Below the pieces are notes generated by a model. That model had not been told where the DNA came from, ran no database searches, and was given only the letters and a program-made list of their open reading frames with translations. From positions 1 to 16,587 of the forward strand of contig DLQD01000080.1 in NCBI GenBank assembly GCA_002480015.1: a stretch of 16,587 bases of DNA, read 5' to 3'. A program made the position numbers and the translations under genes. This DNA comes from Opitutia bacterium UBA7441 (GTDB taxonomy: Bacteria > Verrucomicrobiota > Verrucomicrobiia > Opitutales > Coraliomargaritaceae). Shown here one piece after another: positions 6,850 through 14,952 of this stretch. Position 1 is the first letter of the stretch. Each line of letters starts with the position of its first letter.

Positions 6850-7548
6850 ATGTTCGACTATCAGACAGTCTACAATGCTTATACCGCGCTCATCGCAGGG
6901 CTTATTACGAGTGTGCACTGCGTGGCCATGTGTGGGCCGCTCTCTTGTGCCTTTGCGCCCAAGCGGGCGGAAGATGCCAGCCCACAGCTTGTATTGACCT
7001 GCTATCATTTGGCGAAACTGCTGTCCTACGCGCTGGTCGGTGCGCTCGCCGGTACTTTCGGTTCGGTCGTGATTCGTTCGGTAGAAAGCTCCTGGTTGAA
7101 TTATCTGCCTTGGATACTTGTTGTTTTCTTTCTCGTCGTTGCCTTTCGTCTGGATCGCAATTTCCCAAAGCCGCTTTGGTTGGGGCGTCTCTACAGGCGC
7201 GTCACTACCCGCTTCGGCCGCCTTCAGAAACCTGTGGCCGCAGCAGTCATCGGCTTGGCCAGCCCGCTATTACCTTGTGGGCCACTCTACATGATTTTCG
7301 GCTTGGCGCTCTTTTCGGGCTCGGCCTTGAAAGGCGCTGAATTCGCGATCGGCTTCGGTCTCGGCACGCTACCGCTTCTATGGCTCGCGCAGAGCCAGTT
7401 TATGCGGGTGCAACTCATGGTCACTCCAGCCTCTTTGCAGCGGATACAGCGCAGCCTCGCCCTGATCGCAGCCCTAGTGGTCGCGTGGCGCCTGCGTACG
7501 ACCTTGGGGATTGAGGGTGCCGAGGATTGGGTCTGTCATCCTTTTTAA
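6850..7548 (+). CDS. SafE/TauE-DsbD_2 type membrane protein (232 aa)
   Basis: Polytopic inner-membrane protein of the DsbD_2 / sulfite exporter TauE-SafE-like family, whose members are linked to copper or thiol handling and cytochrome maturation. The hallmark SVHCVAMCGP (21-30; H23, C24, C28) lies in the first helix and LLPCGPLY (140-147; C143) in a later one, matching the paired Cys layout of DsbD-like cores. YHLAKLLSYALVGALAGTFG (52-71) is also typical. About six hydrophobic segments are visible (near 10-35, 52-75, 83-100, 128-155, 160-182, 202-213). The C-terminus ends WVCHPF, a possible extra Cys-His ligand pair. Relatives often sit beside cbb3 oxidase genes; none is seen here. The ATG at 6850 is the only reasonable start. 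The gene is followed 67 bp later by an HtrA-type protease. Confidence 0.8.
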   Translation: MFDYQTVYNAYTALIAGLITSVHCVAMCGPLSCAFAPKRAEDASPQLVLTCYHLAKLLSYALVGALAGTFGSVVIRSVESSWLNYLPWILVVFFLVVAFRLDRNFPKPLWLGRLYRRVTTRFGRLQKPVAAAVIGLASPLLPCGPLYMIFGLALFSGSALKGAEFAIGFGLGTLPLLWLAQSQFMRVQLMVTPASLQRIQRSLALIAALVVAWRLRTTLGIEGAEDWVCHPF

Positions 7549-7567
7549 CCGGGTAAAAAGTAATTTT
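7541..7567 (+). terminator. Weak AT-rich hairpin overlapping the stop codon
   Basis: CTTTTTA (7541-7547) and TAAAAAG (7554-7560) form a perfect 7-bp inverted repeat with a 6-nt loop. The stop codon TAA (7546-7548) lies within it, and TTTT (7564-7567) follows. The stem is AT-rich, so termination would be inefficient; read-through into the protease gene is plausible. Confidence 0.25.
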
Positions 7568-7615
7568 GAGGAACCATCCTAGAGCATTTCTGTCATCTGC
7601 AAGACCAACCAAGCT

Positions 7616-9076
7616 ATGTATCCGATCATGAAATACGCCGCCTACGTCACTCTGTTTTCTCTACTAGTTATCTCAATAGGCCGGGCTGAACAGGCTCCGC
7701 CTTTACAGCCGGAAATCGATGGCCGCCCGATCACCGCATCGACTGGTAAGCCGATCGTTTCCTATGCCGACGTGCTCGGCGAGGCCACGCCTTCGGTCGT
7801 CACGGTCTATACTTCCCGCATCGTGACGATGCAGCGCTCCCAACAGCTGCCGGATATTTTTCGCCATTTTGGTCTCCCAGTGCCTCCGACCGAGCCAGAA
7901 CCTGGGCTCAATCGGGAGCGCCGCGAGCAGCTGGGTGTCGGCTCGGGAGTGATTATTTCAGAAGATGGCTATATCGTGACGAATCATCACGTGGTGCAAG
8001 GCATGCGTGGGCGTGCGGTTGACGAAATTCTCGTTCGCTTGAACGAGGGTTCGGAGTATGTCGCGACTCTCATAGGCTCTGATTCGAAGACGGATGTAGC
8101 CGTGCTCAAAATCGATACGGAGGAGGCCTTGCCTGCTGTTACCCTGGCGGACAGCGAACTACTTCGTGTAGGCGATGTGGTTTTTGCTATCGGTAATCCA
8201 CTGGATGTGGGGCTCACGGCGACGCAAGGGATCGTATCCGCTACAGGGCGCAGCCAAGGTGGGCGGATCCTCGGACCCGGCTCTTACGAAGACTTTATTC
8301 AAACCGATGCAGCCATCAATCTCGGTAACAGTGGCGGCGCTTTGATTGACGCCTGGGGTCGTCTGGTGGGGATCAATACCGCGATTGTTTCCGGTAGCGG
8401 GGGCAGTATCGGTATCGGATTCGCGATCCCGGTAAACCTGGTGCTGAACGTCGCCACTAACTTGATTGAGAGAGGGGAAGTGCCCCGCGGTATGCTGGGG
8501 CTTTTTCCTTCGGATTTAACTCGGGACATGGCTGAAGCCTTCGGACTGGACAACACGCGGGGCGCATTAGTTAACCAAGTCCAGGAAGACTCGCCTGCTT
8601 CACGGGGGGGGATCCTGCACGGAGATATCATTACTCGGATTGATGCTATGCCAATTGATTCGGCCGCTGAACTACGCTTGGTCGTTTCTCAGATACTGCC
8701 GGGAACCGAAGTCGTGGTGACTTTGATCCGCCAGGGTGAGACGAAAGAGTTGCCCGTTACTCTGGGGAGCCTGAACGGAAGGATCGCCTCATCCACTGCC
8801 CAGTCAGGGCCCCTGGAAGGGGTCGTCTTGCGCCCGCTCGACGCCGAAGTTCAGGACAGTTTTTCGATACCTGAAGAGATCGATGGAGTGCTTGTTATGG
8901 ATGTGGCAGAAGATTCTCCTTTTATCGACAAACTCGAAAAGCTCATGGTCATCCTCGAAGTCAACGGTGAGAGCGTTGCAAGCGTCGACGACATTGCGGC
9001 TCACCTCGTCGAGGGGCAGAATCGCCTCTACATCTGGGCGGGTGGAACGAAGCGTTTTATTGTTTTCAAGCTCTAG
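7616..9076 (+). CDS. htrA: HtrA/DegP-type periplasmic serine protease with PDZ domains
   Basis: Envelope quality-control protease (trypsin-like S1C family). An N-terminal signal peptide (about 1-24, hydrophobic core AAYVTLFSLLVIS, likely cut after GRA) sends it to the periplasm. The catalytic triad is intact: H125 in VTNHHVVQG, D160 in SKTDVAVLKI, S239 in NLGNSGGALID. PDZ1 spans about 290-385 (EDSPASRGGILHGDIITRID). A second PDZ-like domain (about 400-486) keeps GVLVMDVAEDSPF but lacks the usual GLxxGD turn and ends compactly at FIVFKL. The 486 aa length is normal for the family. A start at the internal ATG (7628, MKYAAY) would shorten the signal n-region by four residues; both are possible. 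Eight consecutive G bases at 8604-8611 encode part of PDZ1. No good Shine-Dalgarno site is visible. Confidence 0.93.
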   Translation: MYPIMKYAAYVTLFSLLVISIGRAEQAPPLQPEIDGRPITASTGKPIVSYADVLGEATPSVVTVYTSRIVTMQRSQQLPDIFRHFGLPVPPTEPEPGLNRERREQLGVGSGVIISEDGYIVTNHHVVQGMRGRAVDEILVRLNEGSEYVATLIGSDSKTDVAVLKIDTEEALPAVTLADSELLRVGDVVFAIGNPLDVGLTATQGIVSATGRSQGGRILGPGSYEDFIQTDAAINLGNSGGALIDAWGRLVGINTAIVSGSGGSIGIGFAIPVNLVLNVATNLIERGEVPRGMLGLFPSDLTRDMAEAFGLDNTRGALVNQVQEDSPASRGGILHGDIITRIDAMPIDSAAELRLVVSQILPGTEVVVTLIRQGETKELPVTLGSLNGRIASSTAQSGPLEGVVLRPLDAEVQDSFSIPEEIDGVLVMDVAEDSPFIDKLEKLMVILEVNGESVASVDDIAAHLVEGQNRLYIWAGGTKRFIVFKL

Positions 9077-9143
9077 AGCCAGAAAGGGTGCCATTAAATC
9101 CACGCGGGGGCACAAACCGCAACAGTTGCCGGAACCCGTCCCG

Positions 9144-9185
9144 CACCTAAAGGAGCGGACCTAGGTATGCGGTTTCCTTTAGGTG
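9144..9185. repeat. 11-bp perfect inverted repeat downstream of htrA
   Basis: CACCTAAAGGA (9144-9154) and TCCTTTAGGTG (9175-9185) are perfect inverted repeats around a 20-nt loop centred near CCTAGG (9160-9165). The whole element is an imperfect palindrome: the left half has GCGGACCTAGG where the right half, read on the other strand, has ACCGCATACCTAGG. No T tract follows on either strand, so it is a poor rho-independent terminator. It lies in the 263-bp gap between htrA and hom (9077-9339), where I see no confident promoter, riboswitch or extra gene. Within that gap TTGACT at 9220-9225 lacks a matching -10 box. Confidence 0.75.
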
Positions 9186-9190
9186 GCCGC
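9165..9190 (-). repeat. Dispersed 26-bp repeat, copy B
   Basis: On the minus strand this reads GCGGCCACCTAAAGG, then AAACCGCATAC, matching 4535-4560 at 24 of 26 positions. It overlaps the right arm of the 9144-9185 palindrome. Copy A lacks the second half of that palindrome, so copy A looks like a half-element. The small GCGGY/RCCGC stem is kept in both copies (with a wobble pair on one strand here). Confidence 0.75.
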
Positions 9191-9339
9191 CTGACCCCGT
9201 GTTTAAAATAGCACCTGCATTGACTGGAGATCAGATTATGGCCTTGAGTATTATCGGGGCTCATATTGGGTATCTGAGATATGTTTCGACGCACGGTGGC
9301 GGGCGGAGAGAACATTTGATCTATAAAAATTTGAGAAAC

Positions 9340-10674
9340 ATGTCTGAAAAACGCACTATTCGTATCGGCCTGCTCGGCTTCGGCGTCGTTGGCCAAGGAG
9401 TTTGGAAGAATATTGAGAAAAACCGCATCGCGCTGGAGTATCGCCTAGGGGCTCAATTGGATATTACAGAAGTCGTGGTCAAGAATCTAGGCCGGGAGCG
9501 AGAAGTGGTCATTCCGCCAAAGTCGATTTCAGACGACGCGCGCCGTGTGGTCGATAATCCCGATATTGATATCGTCTGTGAATTAATGGGCGGTAAGGGC
9601 GAGGCACTGGAGTTGACCCGCCGCGCCTTGGAGCAGGGCAAAATCGTTGTCACCGCGAACAAAGCCTTGATCTGCGAACACGGCGAAGAACTCTTCGAGA
9701 TCGCGCGTCAGAAGGGGGGGCATTACTTCTACGAAGCCTCTGTGGCGGGTGGTATTCCGATCATTAAAACGATCCGTGAGGCCTTGGTCGCTAATCGGTT
9801 CAAGCTAATTTTCGGCATTCTGAACGGCACGTCCAATTACATTCTGACCCGAATGGAGCGCGAAGGCCTCAGCTTCGAAGCGACGCTCGGTGATGCCCGG
9901 AAGCTCGGCTATGTCGAGGCCGACGAGGCACTTGATCTGGACGGTATCGATGCGGCGCATAAGGCGGTCATCTTGGCGTATCTCGCACACGGCAAGTGGG
10001 TGAGGCTCGACGAGATCATCTGCGAGGGCATCCGCGAGATCACAGGCGAGGATATCGAGATCGCCGCGCAATTAGGCTATAAGATCAAACTTCTCGCGGT
10101 GATCGCGCGTGATTTCGAGGCGAACAAACTTTCAGTGCGCCTGCATCCAGCGCTTATCTCGAAGAAGGAGGTCATCGCTGGGGTCGACGAGGTCTACAAT
10201 GGTGTTAGCGTGACCGGCGATGTCGTCGGTACGACTGTTTTGATCGGCCGTGGCGCCGGACAGGACGCGACCTCCAGTTCGGTCATTAGCGATATCGCTG
10301 ATGCGGTCTTTATGCTGCAAGGTGCGCCGGCACCCGTCATTTCGGAAGAGGACGAGGCCACCTATCAAAAACTCGCGGACGGGCTCGAACTGGCCGACAA
10401 AGCGTCGTTGAAAGGGCGCTATTATTTCCGCATCCACGTGAGGGATGAAGAGGGCGTTTTAGCCAAGATATCGGAGATCATGGCGAAGGGACACATCAGC
10501 TTCGCAACCGTGAATCAAAAAGAGCTGGAAGATGGCACTGCCAAGATCATGGTTACGACACACATCACTGACGAGGCCTCTGTGATGCAGGTAAAGACTG
10601 CTTTATCCGAGCAATCCGCAGTAATTGGACGACCTGTTAGTTTCCGGATTTTTGATCCAAATACGCAGGCTTAG
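9340..10674 (+). CDS. hom: Homoserine dehydrogenase with ACT domain
   Basis: Reduces aspartate-4-semialdehyde to homoserine with NAD(P)H, the branch point to threonine and methionine; cytoplasmic. Residues 8-21 form the Rossmann dinucleotide motif (RIGLLGFGVVGQGV); VTANKAL (104-110), YEASVAGGIPIIKTIREAL (131-149), ILNGTSNYILTRM (160-172) and YVEADEALDLDGIDAAHK (191-208, with K208 the likely catalytic lysine) are all family-typical. A C-terminal ACT domain (about 360-436, YYFRIHVRDEEGVLAKI) implies allosteric control by an amino acid, usually threonine. The length of 444 aa is normal for the single-function type. The ATG at 9340 is preferred: an upstream in-frame start at 9199 would add 47 residues unlike the family. 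The stop TAG overlaps the convergent gene's stop codon by sharing bases 10671-10674. Confidence 0.96.
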   Translation: MSEKRTIRIGLLGFGVVGQGVWKNIEKNRIALEYRLGAQLDITEVVVKNLGREREVVIPPKSISDDARRVVDNPDIDIVCELMGGKGEALELTRRALEQGKIVVTANKALICEHGEELFEIARQKGGHYFYEASVAGGIPIIKTIREALVANRFKLIFGILNGTSNYILTRMEREGLSFEATLGDARKLGYVEADEALDLDGIDAAHKAVILAYLAHGKWVRLDEIICEGIREITGEDIEIAAQLGYKIKLLAVIARDFEANKLSVRLHPALISKKEVIAGVDEVYNGVSVTGDVVGTTVLIGRGAGQDATSSSVISDIADAVFMLQGAPAPVISEEDEATYQKLADGLELADKASLKGRYYFRIHVRDEEGVLAKISEIMAKGHISFATVNQKELEDGTAKIMVTTHITDEASVMQVKTALSEQSAVIGRPVSFRIFDPNTQA

Positions 10675-12053
10675 TTGTTCGTGCTTTTCGCACTACTCGC
10701 GCTCTTAATTTCGTCAAGACCCCGGATGATGCGATATTTACCGTTAAAGAATCGGACATAATCCTTGAGACTTTTCTCCCATTCAGCGCGCATTTCTTCA
10801 TTGCCGGCAAGGAAGAGCACTACGTTGATGGAAGGTTCTTGGGCACCCTTGTCTGTGTAAAGAACATCGATGAGTTTTCTAAAGTATCTTTCGACTTGCC
10901 GAGCTTCTACATTGTAGAATGGTTCCGAGCCGGGGTGTGGCGTTTTCCACTCCAGTCCGAGCTCACGCGCATTCGAGTAGACGCCATGCCTCTGATACAG
11001 AACACGAGGTGGTTGGCCTTTGCTGGCACGTTCCTTGTTGATCGCGCCTAGCTTAGCAGCGACTCGACGCTGCATTTCTGTAATTTCCAGTTGGTGTTTG
11101 GCCAGTTGATCTTGGTAAGGCTTCTTAGCGATGGTTCGAGCCCAATCAGCTTTTTCGCGCTCCGTCGGCAGACGGCGGATTAGCTCGAAGCCACGATGAT
11201 AGCCCGTAATCATGAAGATGGCATCCACCTGTTGTTCCATTGCAACCTGAGTGACGAAAGCCGTCTCGTTACCTCTAAACGCGGACCAACTGATATTTTT
11301 GTGCATCGGCTCCTCGCTGAGAGCGGAAATATTGGCGCGGGCCGCTCCGGCAGCCCCTTCCAATCCCGGGTTGCTGGCAACTTGATTAATCGGTGTGATC
11401 CATTTGATCAGTGCTTGGTGGATGTCCTGCCCCGAGGGGACCAGTTGTGGGCGGAATAGCTTAAAATTACGTCGATCGACGATCATGATATTGAAAAGAG
11501 TCCCGGCTGAGAGATTGCCGACCATATCGGTGATCTCGTCTTTAATTACCTTGTAGCTGTTAAGCCCTCCTTTTGCATCGGTCACCATCTGCCGATTCGC
11601 GTCGATGACGAAGAGGATGCGTTCGGCTCGGGTTTTTAAACCGAAGACGCTCACATCGGAAACGCCGATGCCGATGCTGCCGCTGGTGCCGCCAAGAAGA
11701 CTGCCGCCACCGAAGCCGCCGAGACCTGCACTCACGGTGAAGGATTGCTCCATGCTGGGGAGGTTTACATCCACCGCGCTGACTGCGATGTTGCCGACCT
11801 GTTTCATACGCAGGCTTTGAGCGGCCTGCTGCTGAGGTGCAGCCTGCGGCTTAATCTCAACCTTAACGTCAGGTGGTGGCACCTCTTCCACGACTGCGGG
11901 CGGCTCCTCAAACTGTGCTTCGTCCGGAATGATATATTTGTAGATGGTGATACTTCCCAAGACGAAGAGAGCCAGAGCATGGACGCCGCCGCTGATCAAC
12001 AAAACGTTGAGCAGCATAGGATTCATTTTTCTCTTTTTTGGTGCTGAAATCAT
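10671..12053 (-). CDS. TonB-like N-terminus fused to a degenerate vWA domain (460 aa)
   Basis: Last gene of the ExbB-ExbD-ExbD operon and the probable force transducer or effector of that motor. A short basic N-terminus (KKRK) precedes one TM helix (about 13-39), then a Pro/Glu/Gln-rich periplasmic spacer (42-80, e.g. EEPPAVVEEVPPPDVKVEIK) as in TonB/TolA, and a Gly-rich stretch (110-130). Residues 143-222 fit a von Willebrand A fold (AERILFVIDANRQMV, then NLSAGTLFNIMIVD and ALIKWITPIN). The metal-site motif DxSxS is DANRQ (151-155), and the later TDG-type strand reads IFMITGYHRG, so metal binding is probably lost. A charged helical insertion (about 298-395) precedes the last strand (INVVLFLAG, 409-417). 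No TonB C-terminal domain is present. An alternative start is M10 (12026), preceded by GAGA. The vWA call is inferred from pattern. Confidence 0.8.
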   Translation of the reverse strand: MISAPKKRKMNPMLLNVLLISGGVHALALFVLGSITIYKYIIPDEAQFEEPPAVVEEVPPPDVKVEIKPQAAPQQQAAQSLRMKQVGNIAVSAVDVNLPSMEQSFTVSAGLGGFGGGSLLGGTSGSIGIGVSDVSVFGLKTRAERILFVIDANRQMVTDAKGGLNSYKVIKDEITDMVGNLSAGTLFNIMIVDRRNFKLFRPQLVPSGQDIHQALIKWITPINQVASNPGLEGAAGAARANISALSEEPMHKNISWSAFRGNETAFVTQVAMEQQVDAIFMITGYHRGFELIRRLPTEREKADWARTIAKKPYQDQLAKHQLEITEMQRRVAAKLGAINKERASKGQPPRVLYQRHGVYSNARELGLEWKTPHPGSEPFYNVEARQVERYFRKLIDVLYTDKGAQEPSINVVLFLAGNEEMRAEWEKSLKDYVRFFNGKYRIIRGLDEIKSASSAKSTNN

Positions 12054-12103
12054 GGAGTGTAAAGGGGGAGCTCGTTGTGGGTATTGAGAGGGCTGCGAAT
12101 TGC

Positions 12104-12535
12104 TTACTGTGCGTAAGAGGCGAAGGAGACCTTAGAGATGCTTGCCTTAGCAGAGGCATTTAGGACATCAATCGAGCGTTGGTGCGGAGAGTCAGGGTCG
12201 GCTTGGATTTTCACGACCGTATCGATCCCCGCACGGTCTGACGAAAGTTTGAGTCGCGTTAATGTCGAGGTCAGCTTGGACATGTTGCGGTCATCAACCC
12301 CATCCATCGGGGCGCCATTGAGTAGAATGAGCCCATTGGGGAAGATTTCGACGATATGTTCACTGGGCAATTCGAGGTTTTCCGCAGGGGGTGCATTGCT
12401 CGGTAATTTGATCCCGACGTCCGCCTCTTGTTGGAGTGGCAGGAACATGAAGTAGATGAGCAACAGAAAGACCACGTCAATCATCGGAGTGATGTCGACT
12501 TTATCTTCGGATTCGAGTACGGAACTTATGGCCAT
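12104..12535 (-). CDS. exbD: ExbD/TolR family protein, first paralogue (143 aa)
   Basis: Motor subunit that with ExbB forms a proton channel in the inner membrane and drives a periplasmic transducer. Single N-terminal TM helix (about 17-36) preceded by the hallmark DITPMIDVVFLLLIYFM, with the conserved proton-path Asp at D20. The rest is a periplasmic domain (LPSNAPPAE..., VVKIQADPDSPHQRSIDVLNA), typical length for ExbD. It starts 4 nt after the stop of the upstream exbD on the same strand, so the pair is surely co-translated in one operon. This copy carries an acidic cytoplasmic lead (SSVLESEDKVD). Confidence 0.93.
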   Translation of the reverse strand: MAISSVLESEDKVDITPMIDVVFLLLIYFMFLPLQQEADVGIKLPSNAPPAENLELPSEHIVEIFPNGLILLNGAPMDGVDDRNMSKLTSTLTRLKLSSDRAGIDTVVKIQADPDSPHQRSIDVLNASAKASISKVSFASYAQ

Positions 12536-12539
12536 GGGA

Positions 12540-12944
<405 letters not shown>

Positions 12945-12971
12945 ATCGGAAAGAGTGAGCGGTGATCGCGA

Positions 12972-13775
12972 TTAAGCGCGGTTGCGAATCGCTTTATTCA
13001 GAGTAAACTGCAAGTCGCCGACGATGCGGCCGATACGTGAGGTGATCTTGCCGTAACGATTCTTGAAGAAAAAGAAGAAGAACATGGCAGGAATGCCGAC
13101 GATCATGCCCGTGGCGGTCGTGATGAGCGCCTCCGAGATATTACCTGCCAGTGCTTGGGCGCTACCGGCACCTTCGGCTTCGATTACGTTGAAAGCCTTC
13201 ACCATACCCGAAACCGTTCCGAGCAGTCCAACCATGGGGGAAAGGGAGCCGACAACAGAGAGGTAATTGATCAATACGTAGGGGCCGGCCAGTTCTTCGG
13301 CAGAGGCTTCCTCGATGGCTTCCTTGACTTGCTCAGGGTCGTAATTGTGGATGTCAACCCGCGCCATGCCCGCTTCGATAATGCTGGTTGTCGGCGATGG
13401 GTTTTCTTGGCAGAGGGTCTTGGCCTTTCCGATGTCGAGGGCTTCGAGAGCTTTGTCGATCTGTGTGGTTGCTTCGGTGTTGAGAATCGGTTCCGGGCGC
13501 ACGGCCATGAAATTATAAACGATTAAACCAAAACCTCCGATCGACAGCATCATGAGAGGATACATCGCCCATCCACCTGCTTTGAACATATCGATGATCG
13601 ATTTTTCGCCCCCAACTTCCCCCGGCTGTGCTTCGGCGCTCTCGACTTCGGCGCTCTCAGCTGAGATACCGGTATCTTGTGCACTCAGTGGCTGGAGGAG
13701 CATCGATTGTGTAGCGATGGCAAAGAGTGCGAGCGCAATGAGGGTGGGGAGGAGGCGTAACTTTGATGTCTTCAT
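12972..13775 (-). CDS. exbB: ExbB/TolQ/MotA family proton-channel protein with exported N-terminus (267 aa)
   Basis: Motor stator subunit paired with the two ExbDs. The MotA/TolQ/ExbB domain has TM segments at about 68-90 (WAMYPLMMLSIGGFGLIVYNFM), 165-195 (INYLSVVGSLSPMVGLLGTVSGM) and 213-237 (ISEALITTATGMIVGIPAM then six Phe). The PMVGLLGTVSGMVKAF stretch is the family signature. Unlike short ExbB proteins, it begins with a signal-peptide-like segment (1-33, core LIALALFAI, possible cleavage after SAQ) and an acidic spacer (SAEVESAEAQPGE, 40-52), a layout seen in some ExbB proteins. The run FFFFFF (232-237) ends the third helix before basic FKNRYGK. There are 46 nt between it and the upstream TPR gene, with no clear promoter or Shine-Dalgarno site. 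Confidence 0.93.
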   Translation of the reverse strand: MKTSKLRLLPTLIALALFAIATQSMLLQPLSAQDTGISAESAEVESAEAQPGEVGGEKSIIDMFKAGGWAMYPLMMLSIGGFGLIVYNFMAVRPEPILNTEATTQIDKALEALDIGKAKTLCQENPSPTTSIIEAGMARVDIHNYDPEQVKEAIEEASAEELAGPYVLINYLSVVGSLSPMVGLLGTVSGMVKAFNVIEAEGAGSAQALAGNISEALITTATGMIVGIPAMFFFFFFKNRYGKITSRIGRIVGDLQFTLNKAIRNRA

Positions 13776-13821
13776 AATACTGGTTGAATAAATGTGTGAA
13801 GTAATTGGGTTGATGGTGCGA

Positions 13822-14952
13822 TTAGTCTGTAGATGTTTCAGGTTTCGGGAGCTCTGCCAATGAGCTTTCGGCGCGATCTGCCCAAGGAGAATCGGGGTAG
13901 AGGATGGCGATCTCCGTCCATACGTTACGAGCTGCCACTGTGTCCTCAGCGCGAGCGTAGCAGTCGCCGATCAAATAGAGCATTTCGGGCACCCAGTCGT
14001 AGGAGGTTTGTGCACGGACAAAGCCCCTGGTCAATACGTCGAGCGCTTTATTGTAATTTTGTTTGCTGTGCTCACGGGAGCCCTCCAGTAGTTTGTAGAG
14101 TGAAAATAACCGATCTGTTGGGGCCGGTTCCTTTAATGCGTCGATCATCGGGGTGGCCTCATCGACACGATCCGCCAGCACGAGGCAGTAGGCGAGCCAC
14201 ATCCGGACGTTGTCCTTCGATTGGTCCGGGACAACCTTTTCGATATCGCGGTAGAGCGGGATGACGGCTTCATACTGGCCCGCGGCACGCAGTGTGTCGG
14301 CCGCATTCACGATGGATGCGATATTCACCGAGTAAGCGCCCTCTACCGGAAGGCTTTTGGCCAGTTTGGCACCTGCGGCTATATTGCCACCCAGAAGATA
14401 GGCATTCATCAAGCGGATCGCGCTTTCGCTGTATTTTAAACTCACAGTATCGAGTGCGATGCGTGAGAGCACGTCCTCAGCTTCAGCGTATTCGCCTGCG
14501 GCGATCAGCGTGTCGATCAGCGAGCGTAAAGGAACATGGAGCTGGGTGAAACTTTCCGGCACTTGGTGAAACTTGATCAGTGGATAGACTTTCGGGCGAA
14601 GTAGGGTCAGCGCCCCTGTGTAATTCTGTGAGTTGATCATCCGGTTAATTTCCGGCATCTGCGAATTATCCAGGCGAAGGCTTTGCACCATGGACTTACT
14701 GACCGGGAGCGCAACCTCGCCGACCCCGCCTTCGAGCTCAGCGACCAGCATGCCATCTCTGAAGCTAACAAATTTAAGTGTTTGGGTGGCGCCATTGTTC
14801 CGCTGCTGGATCAAGACAGGCTCGTTGCCGTATTCGATCCAATAAGAGTTGACTGTTTGCGCACCCAGTGGCGATGCGGAGGCCGCTAGCAAGAGAATCG
14901 TTTGGAGTCTCTGACGCAGACGGCGATACTTTAAAATGCGGTCGTGTTTCAT
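13822..14952 (-). CDS. Exported TPR-like repeat protein (376 aa)
   Basis: Unnamed envelope protein. The basic N-terminus and hydrophobic core (RRLRQRLQTILLLAASASPLGA, 10-31) form a signal peptide, cut near GAQ (30-32). A small beta-rich domain follows (about 34-95, YWIEYGNEPVLIQQRNNG, VSFRDGMLVAELEGGVGEV). From about 105 onward the protein is alpha-helical with tetratricopeptide-like repeats, for example YAEAEDVLSRIALDTV, YEAVIPLYRDIEKVVPDQ and a typical C-terminal repeat YARAEDTVAARNVWTEI...YPDSPWADRAE. Its ATG overlaps the upstream TPR gene's stop (ATGA, 14949-14952), and AAGGA lies about 9 nt upstream. It precedes exbB and is probably a periplasmic scaffold or partner of the motor. Confidence 0.82.
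   Translation of the reverse strand: MKHDRILKYRRLRQRLQTILLLAASASPLGAQTVNSYWIEYGNEPVLIQQRNNGATQTLKFVSFRDGMLVAELEGGVGEVALPVSKSMVQSLRLDNSQMPEINRMINSQNYTGALTLLRPKVYPLIKFHQVPESFTQLHVPLRSLIDTLIAAGEYAEAEDVLSRIALDTVSLKYSESAIRLMNAYLLGGNIAAGAKLAKSLPVEGAYSVNIASIVNAADTLRAAGQYEAVIPLYRDIEKVVPDQSKDNVRMWLAYCLVLADRVDEATPMIDALKEPAPTDRLFSLYKLLEGSREHSKQNYNKALDVLTRGFVRAQTSYDWVPEMLYLIGDCYARAEDTVAARNVWTEIAILYPDSPWADRAESSLAELPKPETSTD

Noticed and set aside
9199..9339. 47-residue N-terminal extension of hom
   Set aside because: Homoserine dehydrogenases start close to the Rossmann motif, as the ATG at 9340 gives; the extension shows no conserved feature or dense Thr/Ile/Met leader-peptide run.
9077..9339. Riboswitch or T-box upstream of hom
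   Set aside because: No conserved core of SAM, lysine or T-box elements is recognisable; the palindrome present is explained by the dispersed repeat.
9714..9720. Seven-G tract in hom
   Set aside because: Noted, but it encodes conserved-context residues with an intact frame and is shorter than typical slippage tracts.
13776..13821. Promoter between the second TPR gene and exbB
   Set aside because: AT-rich, but no paired -35/-10 boxes at proper spacing on the minus strand; more likely one operon.
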